Shown here: positions 46,616-55,096 of the stretch, piece by piece
Position numbering within the stretch: the stretch's first letter is position 1
Layout of the letters: each line of letters starts with the position of its first letter
DNA from: Kluyvera sichuanensis
GTDB taxonomy: Bacteria; Pseudomonadota; Gammaproteobacteria; Enterobacterales; Enterobacteriaceae
Assembly: GCF_014218705.1 (NCBI RefSeq)
Contig: NZ_JABBJF010000011.1
Location: forward strand, 1 to 64,000
Direction of reading: 5' to 3'
Length of the DNA stretch: 64,000 nt
Program-made: the position numbers and the translations under genes
Notes under the pieces: model-generated
Told to the model about the DNA's origin: nothing
Seen by the model: only the letters and a program-made list of their open reading frames with translations
The model's database searches: none

Positions 46616-47797
46616 TTACAGTGATTTCGCCAGGCGTTCCACGGCGGTCATCAGCCCTTCCTGCGATACCGTCGAGTACGACAGACGCAGGGTACGGGTA
46701 TCCGGATTATCGTTGTAGAACGCTTCACCCGGCACATACACCACGCCGTTTTCCAGCGTTTTTTCCAGCCACTTCATGGTGTCGAACGGGTAGCGGAAGC
46801 GCGCCCACAGGAACATCCCGCCCTTCGGACGGCTGAACTCGATATGCTCGCCCAGACGGCTTTCCAGCGCATCGGCCAGCGCATCACACTTCTTACGGTA
46901 GTCTTCGCGGATAAGCGCAATCTGGTTTTCCAGGCGGCCCAGACTCAGGTATTCAGCGGTTATCACCTGCGACAGCATATTGGTGTGCAAATCAGCGGCC
47001 TGCTTGACGATCACCGTCTGCTGCGCCAGCCAGTCCGGCATCACAATCCAGCCAATGCGCATGCCCGGCGCCAGAATTTTGGAGAAGGTTGAGGTGTAGA
47101 CCACCTGATCTTCGCAGCCTAACTCCACCGCGTGCTGGTACAGCGGGCGCTGCACTTCATCGGTAAAGCTGATTTCACCGTACGGGTCGTCTTCGATGAT
47201 GACGAAATCATGCTGCTTCGCCAGTTCCACCAGGCGACGGCGACGGTCATCACTCAGGGTTTTACCACCTGGATTACCAAAGGTTGGCACCAGATAAACG
47301 GCCTTCACGCGGGTGGTGGAAAGCAGTTCGGCAAGCTGCTCTATCAGCATGCCGTTGTCATCGGTATCGACGCTCAGAATATTGGCCTGCGCCAACTGGA
47401 AGACCTGCAGCGCCGCCAGGTAGGTTGGGCGTTCGACGACAATCGCATCGCCCGGGTCGAGCAGCGTGCGGGCCACGATATCCAGCGACTGCTGCGAGCC
47501 AGAGGTGATATACACATGGCTTGCCTGACAGGCCACACCGCGCGCCTGACACAGTTCGCTGACGGCCTGACGCAGCGGCGGGTAGCCTTCAGTCAAACCG
47601 TACTGGAATGCGTCGTTAAATCGCTCGCTCATCACCTTCTGCACCGCCAGCTCCAGCCCTTCGGTATCAAAAAGCTCCGGGGCTGGAATACCGCCACCGA
47701 GAGAAATCACGCCGGGCAGTTTACTATGTTTTAAGAGTTCGCGGACGGCGGAGGGCTTGAGTTCACCCGCGCGCACGGCGAGTCGCCGATCGTGCAT
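46616..47797 (-). CDS. PLP-dependent aminotransferase (class I/II)
   Basis: 393-residue fold-type I aminotransferase resembling 2-aminoadipate/aromatic aminotransferases of the LysN/YdcR core type, without the GntR domain. PLP lysine in STFSKILAPGMRIGW, substrate/PLP residues in YITSGSQQSLDIVARTLLDP, VPTFGNPGG and IIEDDPYGEI, and the Arg near the end in TLRLSYS. ATG 47797 is preferred since AAGGA is seven bases upstream; ATG 47803 lies almost on the Shine-Dalgarno. Substrate not predictable. Stand-alone between REP copy 2 and small ORFs. Confidence 0.88.
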   Translation of the reverse strand: MHDRRLAVRAGELKPSAVRELLKHSKLPGVISLGGGIPAPELFDTEGLELAVQKVMSERFNDAFQYGLTEGYPPLRQAVSELCQARGVACQASHVYITSGSQQSLDIVARTLLDPGDAIVVERPTYLAALQVFQLAQANILSVDTDDNGMLIEQLAELLSTTRVKAVYLVPTFGNPGGKTLSDDRRRRLVELAKQHDFVIIEDDPYGEISFTDEVQRPLYQHAVELGCEDQVVYTSTFSKILAPGMRIGWIVMPDWLAQQTVIVKQAADLHTNMLSQVITAEYLSLGRLENQIALIREDYRKKCDALADALESRLGEHIEFSRPKGGMFLWARFRYPFDTMKWLEKTLENGVVYVPGEAFYNDNPDTRTLRLSYSTVSQEGLMTAVERLAKSL

Positions 47798-47850
47798 ATT
47801 CATTTCCTTTTCTGTCTTGTTGTTGTGTTTATTGCAGGCTTTCTTTTACC

Positions 47851-47925
47851 GTAGCCCGGCCGAGCAACCCGACGCCGGGAACATCCCCGGAGTCGGCGTG
47901 TTTAACGCCTCGTCCGGGCTACTCG
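47851..47925. repeat. REP-type repeat, copy 2
   Basis: CGTAGCCCGGCCGAGC unit and its inverted partner ending GTCCGGGCTAC, spaced by a GACGCCGGGAA/CCCCGGAGTCGGCG core. Downstream of gss. Confidence 0.85.
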
Positions 47926-47928
47926 CCT

Positions 47929-49794
47929 TTATTCTTTATCTTTTATTACCACCAGCGGTTCAATATCGCTCTCTTTTTTAATCACCAGAGATTCGTCACC
48001 GCGTAAACAGGTGCCGCCATAATTACCGCCGACGGTAAAGGTACATACCTGAATATATTTTCCTGCGACGTTTGGCAAGCACCAAAGTTGCTGGTAAATA
48101 TTTTTTCTATCGACAAATTTACCGCTGGTTTGATCCAGTAACCGATCGTTCCCGCTGACCAGGTCGATATTACTGCCGCAGCGACCGGAAATAGGCTTAA
48201 TCGCATAACCCGTTTTTGCCAGGTGTTCGCTGACTTCGAAATCGGTATCCAGCAGATAAGGATGATTCGGGAACAGCGACCACAACACCGGCAGAATCGC
48301 CTTATTGCCCGGGATAACGGTCCACAGCGGTTCAAAGACCATCACTTCCGGGCGCAGCAGCACGTCAATCAAACGCACTTCATTGTCCGGATTACCGGTG
48401 CGAATCGGCACGGCGGCATATTCGTCTTCGTCGACCTCGCGCACCTGTTCGATGGCGGTTTCCCACGCCCAGGTTTTCCACACGCAGTTCACCAGACGAC
48501 CATCACCGTCAATCAGTTGACCGGCGGCATCCCAACACAGCTCGTCCAGACCATAGAGAATTTTGCTCTCAAAGCCTGCCTGTTCAAGGGCGCGCTGCAT
48601 AAACTGAGCGTGATAATTCTCTTCCAGATCGTTGTCCTGCATGATGTGCACGAACGGTCGCGCCTGGCTGTGTTTCCACGCCCCCACCAGCTCGCCCAGC
48701 AGATCTTCCGCTGGGTTGTGGCCATTACCGCGATAGCCGGTTTTCAGCCACTGTTCGAGGATCAGGCCGCCTTCGGTGTGGCAGGAGGCAGAGTCGGCGT
48801 TGTACTCGTAAACCTTCAGCCCACGTTCGTCCATGCAGAAGTCCATGCGCCCGGTGATCATGTCGTGGCGACGGCGCTGCCAGGAGAGGCGCAGGCGCGG
48901 CCAGAGGATTTTCGGGATGTCGAACAGCGCCAGCAGGTTGTCGTCACGCATCACTTTGTCGGTGGCGTGGAGATACATCAGGTGCATCTCGTTGGTTGCT
49001 TTGATCAGCTCCTGCTCAGCGCTTTCGGTCATGGTGAAGTACTGATACGGATCGGCGTTAATCACGTGACCGTTGGCGGCGATATAGGCCTGCTGGAGCG
49101 AATCTTTTTCATCCAGCCATTTGCCCTCAAACTGACCGTTGTTCTCCAGTCGCGCTCCGCCAAGCTTCAGCGCTTCACCGGCAATTGCCGGTTGCGGCAG
49201 GCCGTAGCGTGCGTCGTCGGTCTGAATCATCCAGCCAAGAATGGTGGTGTCGTCAAAGGTGTCCTGCAGCGTGTAGTGACCATCTTTGACCTCAAGCGTC
49301 AGCTCACGGGTCCACTGCTGACCTGCAGGCAGCGGCGAGTGCAGTACGTTCTGCTCCGCAATGCGCACCTTGTTGCCCAGCAGTTGCGTCACCACCGCCA
49401 CGTGGCCGGTCTCATTAAACTCACCGCCCTTTTGCCAGATCAGCAAAGAGCCGACGAGCGGCGCACGGCGGGAGCCGTTGGCAAACGCCTGAAGCGGGAG
49501 AATCGCGTCGTTCACCACCTGGCGCAGATAGCGCAGCGAAAAGATCTCGTAGGCCATGCCCACATCGGTGAAGACAAATCCGTAGTTGATAAACAGGAAA
49601 CGGCGGGCGAACTCGACGCACTGCCACTTGTGGCCCATGTATTCGTTGTCGATGTAGCTACGAAACGATGCGTCATCAGGCATGTCGCCCGGTTTTAAGC
49701 TGCTGTAATTTGAAGAGTAAATCGCTACGCCACCCGGCGCATACCCCAACAACGTGCCAAATGGGGCGTCACTATTGGTACTTCCCTTGCTCAT
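47929..49794 (-). CDS. gss: Bifunctional glutathionylspermidine synthetase/amidase
   Basis: 621-residue enzyme (E. coli 619) that both makes and hydrolyses glutathionylspermidine. N-terminal CHAP-type amidase with Cys59 (HKWQCVEF) and His131 (NETGHVAVV) both present; C-terminal ATP-grasp synthetase domain complete, including YEYNADSASCHTEGG and KPISGRCGSNIDL. GGAAGG ribosome-binding site. In this window its substrates' pathways are also encoded (gshB, speA/B/C, metK). Divergent from the DsbA-like gene and yghU. Confidence 0.95.
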   Translation of the reverse strand: MSKGSTNSDAPFGTLLGYAPGGVAIYSSNYSSLKPGDMPDDASFRSYIDNEYMGHKWQCVEFARRFLFINYGFVFTDVGMAYEIFSLRYLRQVVNDAILPLQAFANGSRRAPLVGSLLIWQKGGEFNETGHVAVVTQLLGNKVRIAEQNVLHSPLPAGQQWTRELTLEVKDGHYTLQDTFDDTTILGWMIQTDDARYGLPQPAIAGEALKLGGARLENNGQFEGKWLDEKDSLQQAYIAANGHVINADPYQYFTMTESAEQELIKATNEMHLMYLHATDKVMRDDNLLALFDIPKILWPRLRLSWQRRRHDMITGRMDFCMDERGLKVYEYNADSASCHTEGGLILEQWLKTGYRGNGHNPAEDLLGELVGAWKHSQARPFVHIMQDNDLEENYHAQFMQRALEQAGFESKILYGLDELCWDAAGQLIDGDGRLVNCVWKTWAWETAIEQVREVDEDEYAAVPIRTGNPDNEVRLIDVLLRPEVMVFEPLWTVIPGNKAILPVLWSLFPNHPYLLDTDFEVSEHLAKTGYAIKPISGRCGSNIDLVSGNDRLLDQTSGKFVDRKNIYQQLWCLPNVAGKYIQVCTFTVGGNYGGTCLRGDESLVIKKESDIEPLVVIKDKE

Positions 49795-49949
49795 GAACCT
49801 TCCTCAAACATACCGTGCGATTTTCTCGCCCGCACGTTGAAATTAATCCAACAAAAGTGGATTAATCATACACCCGTGTATGCGAGGATGACCCATCGGG
49901 GGCAAAAATATTCATCCGAAAAATGCACACTTAACCATCAGGAGTCCAC

Positions 49950-50498
49950 ATGAGTTTACAGGCACAACCGCTGGTCTGGGGCCACGGCGCACGCACGTTT
50001 GAGGTGTTCCTGGAGCCAACCTGCCCGTTTTCCGTTAAGACTTTCAACAAGCTGGACGCGCTGCTGGAGCTCGTCGGTGAAGAAAACGTCAGCGTCAAAA
50101 TTCGCTTACAGTCACAGCCGTGGCATCTTTTCTCCGGGGTGATTGTGCGCTGCATTCTGGCCGCTTCCACGCTGCCTGAGGGCAAAAGCGCAGCACACAA
50201 GGTGATGAAAGCGGTCGCCGACCATCGCGAAGAATTTGAGTTTACCGACCACTGCAGCGGGCCGAATATGGACACCACGCCGCGGGAAATTATTACCCGC
50301 ATTGAACGCTATAGCGGTGTGCTGCTCGCCGACGCCTTTGCCGAGCCGGAGTTGCAAAAAGAGATTAAGTGGCATGCACGTTATGCCCGCCAGAACGGCA
50401 TTCACGTCTCCCCAACCTTTATGGTTAATGGGCTGGTCCAGCCAGACCTGGGCAGCGGCGACGATGTCAGCGTCTGGGCGGCACGGATTTTTGCCTGA
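49950..50498 (+). CDS. DsbA/thioredoxin-like protein with a single active-site Cys
   Basis: 182-residue protein with a thioredoxin fold of the DsbA type: TFEVFLEPTCPFSVKTFNKL near the N-terminus and the cis-Pro motif VSPTFMVNG near residue 160. The active site is C-P-F-S (Cys25, Ser28), so it lacks the resolving Cys. No signal peptide, hence cytoplasmic. CAGGAG ribosome-binding site. Located between gss and yghU, all involved in low-molecular-weight thiol chemistry; possibly a mixed-disulfide (glutathione or glutathionylspermidine) reductase. Not present here in E. coli K-12. Confidence 0.75.
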   Translation: MSLQAQPLVWGHGARTFEVFLEPTCPFSVKTFNKLDALLELVGEENVSVKIRLQSQPWHLFSGVIVRCILAASTLPEGKSAAHKVMKAVADHREEFEFTDHCSGPNMDTTPREIITRIERYSGVLLADAFAEPELQKEIKWHARYARQNGIHVSPTFMVNGLVQPDLGSGDDVSVWAARIFA

Positions 50499-50549
50499 AG
50501 CTGCTAAACTTCACTACCTCAACACATCATCAAAATAAGGCGAGCGATT

Positions 50550-51419
50550 ATGTCAGAGAACACCTATCAGCCACCCAAAGTCTGGGAATGGAATCAAAGC
50601 AACGGCGGCGCATTTGCCAACATCAACCGCCCCATTTCCGGCGCCACCCATGAACAAGCGCTGCCGGTAGGCCATCATCCGCTCCAGCTTTACTCTCTGG
50701 GCACGCCAAACGGCCAGAAAGTGACGATTATGCTGGAAGAGCTGCTGGCGGCGGGCGTAACGGAAGCGGAATACGACGCGTGGCTGATTCGCATTGGCGA
50801 GGGCGATCAGTTCTCCAGCGGCTTTGTGGAAGTGAACCCGAACTCGAAGATCCCGGCCCTTAGCGACCACTCCACCACGCCGCCAACCCGCGTGTTTGAG
50901 TCCGGCAATATCCTGCTCTATCTGGCAGAGAAATTTGGTCACTTCCTGCCAAAAGATCCGGCCGGGCGTACCGAAACCCTGAACTGGCTGTTCTGGCTAC
51001 AGGGCTCAGCCCCGTTCCTCGGCGGCGGCTTTGGCCACTTCTATAACTACGCGCCGGTGAAGATTGAGTACGCCATCAACCGCTTCACCATGGAGGCAAA
51101 ACGTCAGTTAGACGTGCTGGATAAGCAACTGGCGCGCGGGCGCTACGTGGCGGGTGAAGAGTACACCATCGCTGATATCGCTATCTGGCCGTGGTACGGC
51201 AACGTGGTGCTGGGGAATGTGTACGGCGCGGATGAGTTCCTGGATGCGCAGAGCTACAAAAACGTGATGCGCTGGGCGCAGGACATCGCCAGCCGTCCGG
51301 GCGTGAAGCGCGGTCGTATCGTCAACCGTACGAATGGCCCGCTGAACGAACAGCTGCACGAGCGTCATGACGCCAGTGACTTCGATACCCATACCGAAGA
51401 CAAGCGTCAGCAATCATGA
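50550..51419 (+). CDS. yghU: YghU glutathione-dependent disulfide-bond oxidoreductase
   Basis: 289-residue glutathione S-transferase homologue of the Nu class (E. coli YghU 288) with disulfide reductase activity on glutathionylated substrates. Contains YSLGTPNGQKVTIMLEELL (active-site Thr/Asn region), NSKIPAL (cis-Pro) and ESGNILLYLAEKFG. C-terminal GHFYNYAPVKIEYAINRF and NRTNGPLNEQLHERHDASDF are family-typical. 51 bp after the DsbA-like gene, same strand, probably co-transcribed; the terminator follows at once. Confidence 0.95.
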   Translation: MSENTYQPPKVWEWNQSNGGAFANINRPISGATHEQALPVGHHPLQLYSLGTPNGQKVTIMLEELLAAGVTEAEYDAWLIRIGEGDQFSSGFVEVNPNSKIPALSDHSTTPPTRVFESGNILLYLAEKFGHFLPKDPAGRTETLNWLFWLQGSAPFLGGGFGHFYNYAPVKIEYAINRFTMEAKRQLDVLDKQLARGRYVAGEEYTIADIAIWPWYGNVVLGNVYGADEFLDAQSYKNVMRWAQDIASRPGVKRGRIVNRTNGPLNEQLHERHDASDFDTHTEDKRQQS

Positions 51420-51421
51420 TG

Positions 51422-51449
51422 AAAAGCCGGGTGCCTGGCACCCGGTTTT
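51422..51449. terminator. Bidirectional terminator yghU / yghW
   Basis: CCGGGTGCC / GGCACCCGG flanked by AAAA and TTTT; lies between convergent stops. Confidence 0.85.
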
Positions 51450-51738
51450 ATTGACCTTCCAGCCGATAGCCCGCCATAAAGTAGCGAACGGTAGTGCTGG
51501 AATCATGCTCTTTGAAGAAATCCATCACCATCTCTTTATCCAGCCCGTAGCGGCGCGTCAACACCCCCGCCTCCCAGGCGCTCAGCTGACGGTCACCGGT
51601 TTTCTCAAACATACGGTGCGAAAAGCCCAGCACAAAACCACGCTTATAGTCGGTGCAAAAGCCGACCACTTTCTGCGCGCTGTCGGCATAAGGCGCCTTC
51701 AGTCCCGCGATTAACCCTTTGCCAAAATGGTTGTCCAT
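51448..51738 (-). CDS. yghW: YghW, DUF2623 protein
   Basis: 96-residue protein of unknown function matching E. coli YghW (95): [58 protein letters not shown]. In E. coli it follows the hyb operon; here it is directly next to yghU. Divergent from yghZ. Confidence 0.9.
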   Translation of the reverse strand: MDNHFGKGLIAGLKAPYADSAQKVVGFCTDYKRGFVLGFSHRMFEKTGDRQLSAWEAGVLTRRYGLDKEMVMDFFKEHDSSTTVRYFMAGYRLEGQ

Positions 51739-51942
51739 CTCTACGCCCTCAATCGTTATATATAAAATTATATAGCGATTTTTTGAGCGGTGGCTAGCGC
51801 TATTTAAGGGCTACCCCTAAAGAGGAATAAAGCGCGTATTTTTCATCCTCATCTATGACAGTGTGATCGGCACAACGGGCGTGCATCACAAAAAAAAGTA
51901 CGCTGGGAACAGTGTTTCAAAATAAAAAGAGAAGGAGACCTT

Positions 51943-52983
51943 ATGGCCTGGCATGCAAACCCAGCCCGATACCAACAGATGCAGTATCGCTACTGCGGCC
52001 GCAGCGGTTTACAGCTTCCGGCACTGTCCCTCGGCCTATGGCACAGTTTCGGCCATATCAGCGCCCTCGACGGCCAGCGCGCGCTGCTGCGCAAAGCCTT
52101 TGACTGCGGCATCACCCATTTCGATCTGGCGAATAACTACGGGCCGCCGCCGGGCAGCGCCGAGGAGAACTTTGGTCGCCTGCTGCGGGAAGACTTTGCC
52201 GGGTATCGCGATGAGTTGATTATCTCCACCAAGGCCGGTTACGACATGTGGCCAGGGCCTTATGGCTCCGGCGGCTCTCGTAAATATCTGCTGGCGAGCC
52301 TCGACCAGAGCCTGCAGCGCATGGGGCTGGAGTACGTGGATATCTTCTATTCCCACCGAGTGGATGAGAAAACGCCAATGGAAGAGACCGCCGCGGCCTT
52401 AGCGCAGGCGGTGCAGAGCGGGAAAGCGCTCTACGTGGGCATCTCTTCCTACTCTTCCGAACGCACCCAGGCGATGGTTGAGCTATTGCGCGAGTGGAAG
52501 ATCCCGCTGCTGATCCATCAGCCTTCCTATAACCTGCTTAACCGCTGGGTGGATAAGAGCGGCCTGCTGGATACCCTTGAGCACAACGGCGTTGGCTGCA
52601 TTGCCTTTACCCCGCTGGCGCAGGGGCTGCTGACCGGTAAATACCTGAACGGTATTCCGGAAGGTTCCCGTATGCAGACGGAAGGGAAAAAGGCGCGCGG
52701 CCTGACGGAGAATATGCTGAGCGAGAGCAATCTCAACAGCCTGCGTTTGCTCAACGAGATGGCGCAGCAACGCGGTCAGTCGATGGCGCAGATGGCGCTA
52801 AGCTGGCTGTTGAAAGACAACCGCGTGACCTCGGTGTTGCTTGGCGCAAGCCGCCCGGAGCAAATTGAGGAGAACGTGAAGGCGCTGGAAAACCTGAGCT
52901 TCTCGGCAGAGGAAATGGCGCAGATTGACAAGCATGTCGCCGATGGGCAGTTGAATTTGTGGCAGGCGTCGTCAGATAAGTAA
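51943..52983 (+). CDS. yghZ: L-glyceraldehyde 3-phosphate reductase (aldo-keto reductase)
   Basis: 346-residue NADPH-dependent aldo-keto reductase (AKR14 family), the same length as E. coli YghZ/Gpr, acting on L-glyceraldehyde 3-phosphate and methylglyoxal. Motifs FDLANNYGPPPGSAEENFGR (catalytic Asp/Tyr), STKAGYDMWPGPYGSGGSRK (Lys), IFYSHRVDE (His-loop) and the NADPH-binding LLGASRPEQIEENV. AAGGAG ribosome-binding site. Confidence 0.95.
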   Translation: MAWHANPARYQQMQYRYCGRSGLQLPALSLGLWHSFGHISALDGQRALLRKAFDCGITHFDLANNYGPPPGSAEENFGRLLREDFAGYRDELIISTKAGYDMWPGPYGSGGSRKYLLASLDQSLQRMGLEYVDIFYSHRVDEKTPMEETAAALAQAVQSGKALYVGISSYSSERTQAMVELLREWKIPLLIHQPSYNLLNRWVDKSGLLDTLEHNGVGCIAFTPLAQGLLTGKYLNGIPEGSRMQTEGKKARGLTENMLSESNLNSLRLLNEMAQQRGQSMAQMALSWLLKDNRVTSVLLGASRPEQIEENVKALENLSFSAEEMAQIDKHVADGQLNLWQASSDK

Positions 52984-52989
52984 TGGAAG

Positions 52990-53070
52990 ACCCCGAGGTC
53001 GGCGTTAACGCCTCGCCCGGGCTACATGCATCTCTCGTAGCCCGGCCAAGCGAAGCGCCGCCGGGGTTTT
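52990..53070. repeat. REP-type repeat, copy 3
   Basis: Inverted REP pair: CCCCGAGGTCGGCG...CGCCCGGGCTAC and CGTAGCCCGGCCAAGCG...GCCGCCGGGGTTTTT. The final T-run may let it act as a terminator for yghZ; it sits between convergent yghZ and yqhA. Confidence 0.85.
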
Positions 53071-53076
53071 TGCAGG

Positions 53077-53613
<537 letters not shown>

Positions 53614-53641
53614 CTATGCAACATCATAACAACAGATGTAA

Positions 53642-54151
53642 TCACACATCATGGGGACGAATAAACGGACGCCGATAGTCAGGCCACACCAGCCCTACCA
53701 GTTCCGGATAAGCTTCGTGAGCAAACTCCTGGTAACACTGCTTTAAGCTCTCCACCACTGGATCGACCGGCGCAACGCGCTCGCCTTTGAGGCAGCGACG
53801 TTTGATTTCATCATAATACTCATACACCGCGCCGTTGAGGTTGCGGCAGCGATCCTGCGCTTCGAACAGCCCAGGCGTCTCTTTTAGCTCGTCTATCGAC
53901 ATGCGCTTGATGGTGGATTGCAGGAAGTCGATATACTCATGATTAATACGCCAGTACCACACCGGGGTGATACTGCTCATCAGGCTGGCGAAATGATTTT
54001 CACCTTCATCTTTGCTGAGTGGCGCAGGGGCCAAAGGCGTAACGGTTTCATTATTGGTATCAGACGATTCGTTATTTTGACCATACAGAAAAATTAAAAT
54101 AACGGCGGTGAGTAGTAGCAACACCATCACAAAATAAATAATACCGCTCAT
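53642..54151 (-). CDS. Membrane-anchored protein of unknown function
   Basis: 169-residue protein, not recognised. One N-terminal membrane helix (SGIIYFVMVLLLLTAVILIF), a short polar linker rich in Asn, Thr and Pro, then a mainly helical soluble domain with two cysteines (QDRCRNLNG, IKRRCLKG) and a Trp/Tyr-rich patch (TPVWYWRINHEYIDF). ATG 54151 has GGAG seven bases upstream; GTG 54163 is in frame but overlaps that site. Divergent from the two unknown plus-strand genes beginning 103 bp away; the three may work together. Topology would place the soluble domain on one side of the inner membrane. Confidence 0.6.
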   Translation of the reverse strand: MSGIIYFVMVLLLLTAVILIFLYGQNNESSDTNNETVTPLAPAPLSKDEGENHFASLMSSITPVWYWRINHEYIDFLQSTIKRMSIDELKETPGLFEAQDRCRNLNGAVYEYYDEIKRRCLKGERVAPVDPVVESLKQCYQEFAHEAYPELVGLVWPDYRRPFIRPHDV

Positions 54152-54254
54152 GGTTTTCTCCACTTTTTTTGATTTTAAAAGTGCACCATGATAATGTCAA
54201 CGAACCTCACTATAATAAAAAACACTTTCCAGCCATTCGAAAGATGACAGGTAT

Positions 54255-54650
54255 ATGATCGCTGAAACCCTTATCCCAGCCCGCTTCTGTATCTCTGCCG
54301 TAGACGGCGAGCCTCAGGAGGTAAAGGCCAGCACGCAGGCAGAGCCGGAAAAGGCTTCGCTGGCAGACTGGCAGGATGAGATATTGATAAGCGGTGGTCA
54401 ATCACGTAACCCATTGCTGGAAGAGCGCGATCGTCATATTAAGGACAGATTATATCGCGTTGCAAAAATTGAAGCCTTTGCCCTTATGCTAAATAACCTG
54501 GTTGTTCAGGGGGAGATCTCCTCACTGGAGTTAAGTCAAATTATTGAGTTAAAAACCCAGGAGATAAATGATAATGGCAATGAAATTTGGCTTAATTTAA
54601 TGACGCAGGAAAAAGTCACACCGCTGTTTTATAATTTAACGGATAAGTAA
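54255..54650 (+). CDS. Protein of unknown function (131 aa)
   Basis: 131-residue, largely helical, acidic cytoplasmic protein, not recognised. N-terminal 35 residues are low in structure; the C-terminal two-thirds (DRHIKDRLYRVAKIEAFALM, LVVQGEISSLELSQIIELKT) look like helical hairpins. No signal peptide. Ends 2 bp before the next gene, strong sign of one operon. AT-richer than the flanking backbone. Confidence 0.6.
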   Translation: MIAETLIPARFCISAVDGEPQEVKASTQAEPEKASLADWQDEILISGGQSRNPLLEERDRHIKDRLYRVAKIEAFALMLNNLVVQGEISSLELSQIIELKTQEINDNGNEIWLNLMTQEKVTPLFYNLTDK

Positions 54651-54652
54651 GT

Positions 54653-55096
54653 ATGAAACTTGTCGATGTTAATCAGGCTAATATATCGTTAAGCCAACCG
54701 GTAAGCGACGAAACGCTCCTGCAGCGTAACCTTCAGGCCCTGCGCGATGACAAAAACGCCGAGGGTCGCCGCATCTCCAACCCTTCCGTGCCGCTCACCG
54801 CCGCGCTGGTCAAAATGAAGTGGAAGAATCGCCGCGACATCTACGCCTATCAGGTCAAAGAAGAGATCTTCGGTGCCGCGCTGTGTGAGGTGATGGAGCG
54901 TTACCCGCACCTGCGCGATAAAATCCTCGCCCACACCGAAGCCAGTTACCAGCATGTGCTGCACCGCGAAACCGCGACCCTTGAAATCAGCCGCGGCCTC
55001 GCCGATGGCGACTACCGGACTTCCAACGTCATCCTTAAACTCGATAAAGATGACGAGAAACGCCCGGATCAGCCGGTAATATCCGTCGCAAAGTAG
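54653..55096 (+). CDS. Protein of unknown function (147 aa)
   Basis: 147-residue protein, not recognised. Polar N-terminus, then a charged helical region (KWKNRRDIYAYQVKEEIFGA, ALCEVMERYPHLRDKILAHT). Contains no cysteine triad or obvious enzyme motif apart from one Cys. Coupled to the upstream gene by a 2-bp gap. Its last 28 bp overlap the 3' end of the convergent GH43 gene. Confidence 0.6.
   Translation: MKLVDVNQANISLSQPVSDETLLQRNLQALRDDKNAEGRRISNPSVPLTAALVKMKWKNRRDIYAYQVKEEIFGAALCEVMERYPHLRDKILAHTEASYQHVLHRETATLEISRGLADGDYRTSNVILKLDKDDEKRPDQPVISVAK

Noticed and set aside
48223..49698. 491-codon open frame opposite gss
   Set aside because: Antisense shadow of gss with the same artefact composition; no homology or start signal.
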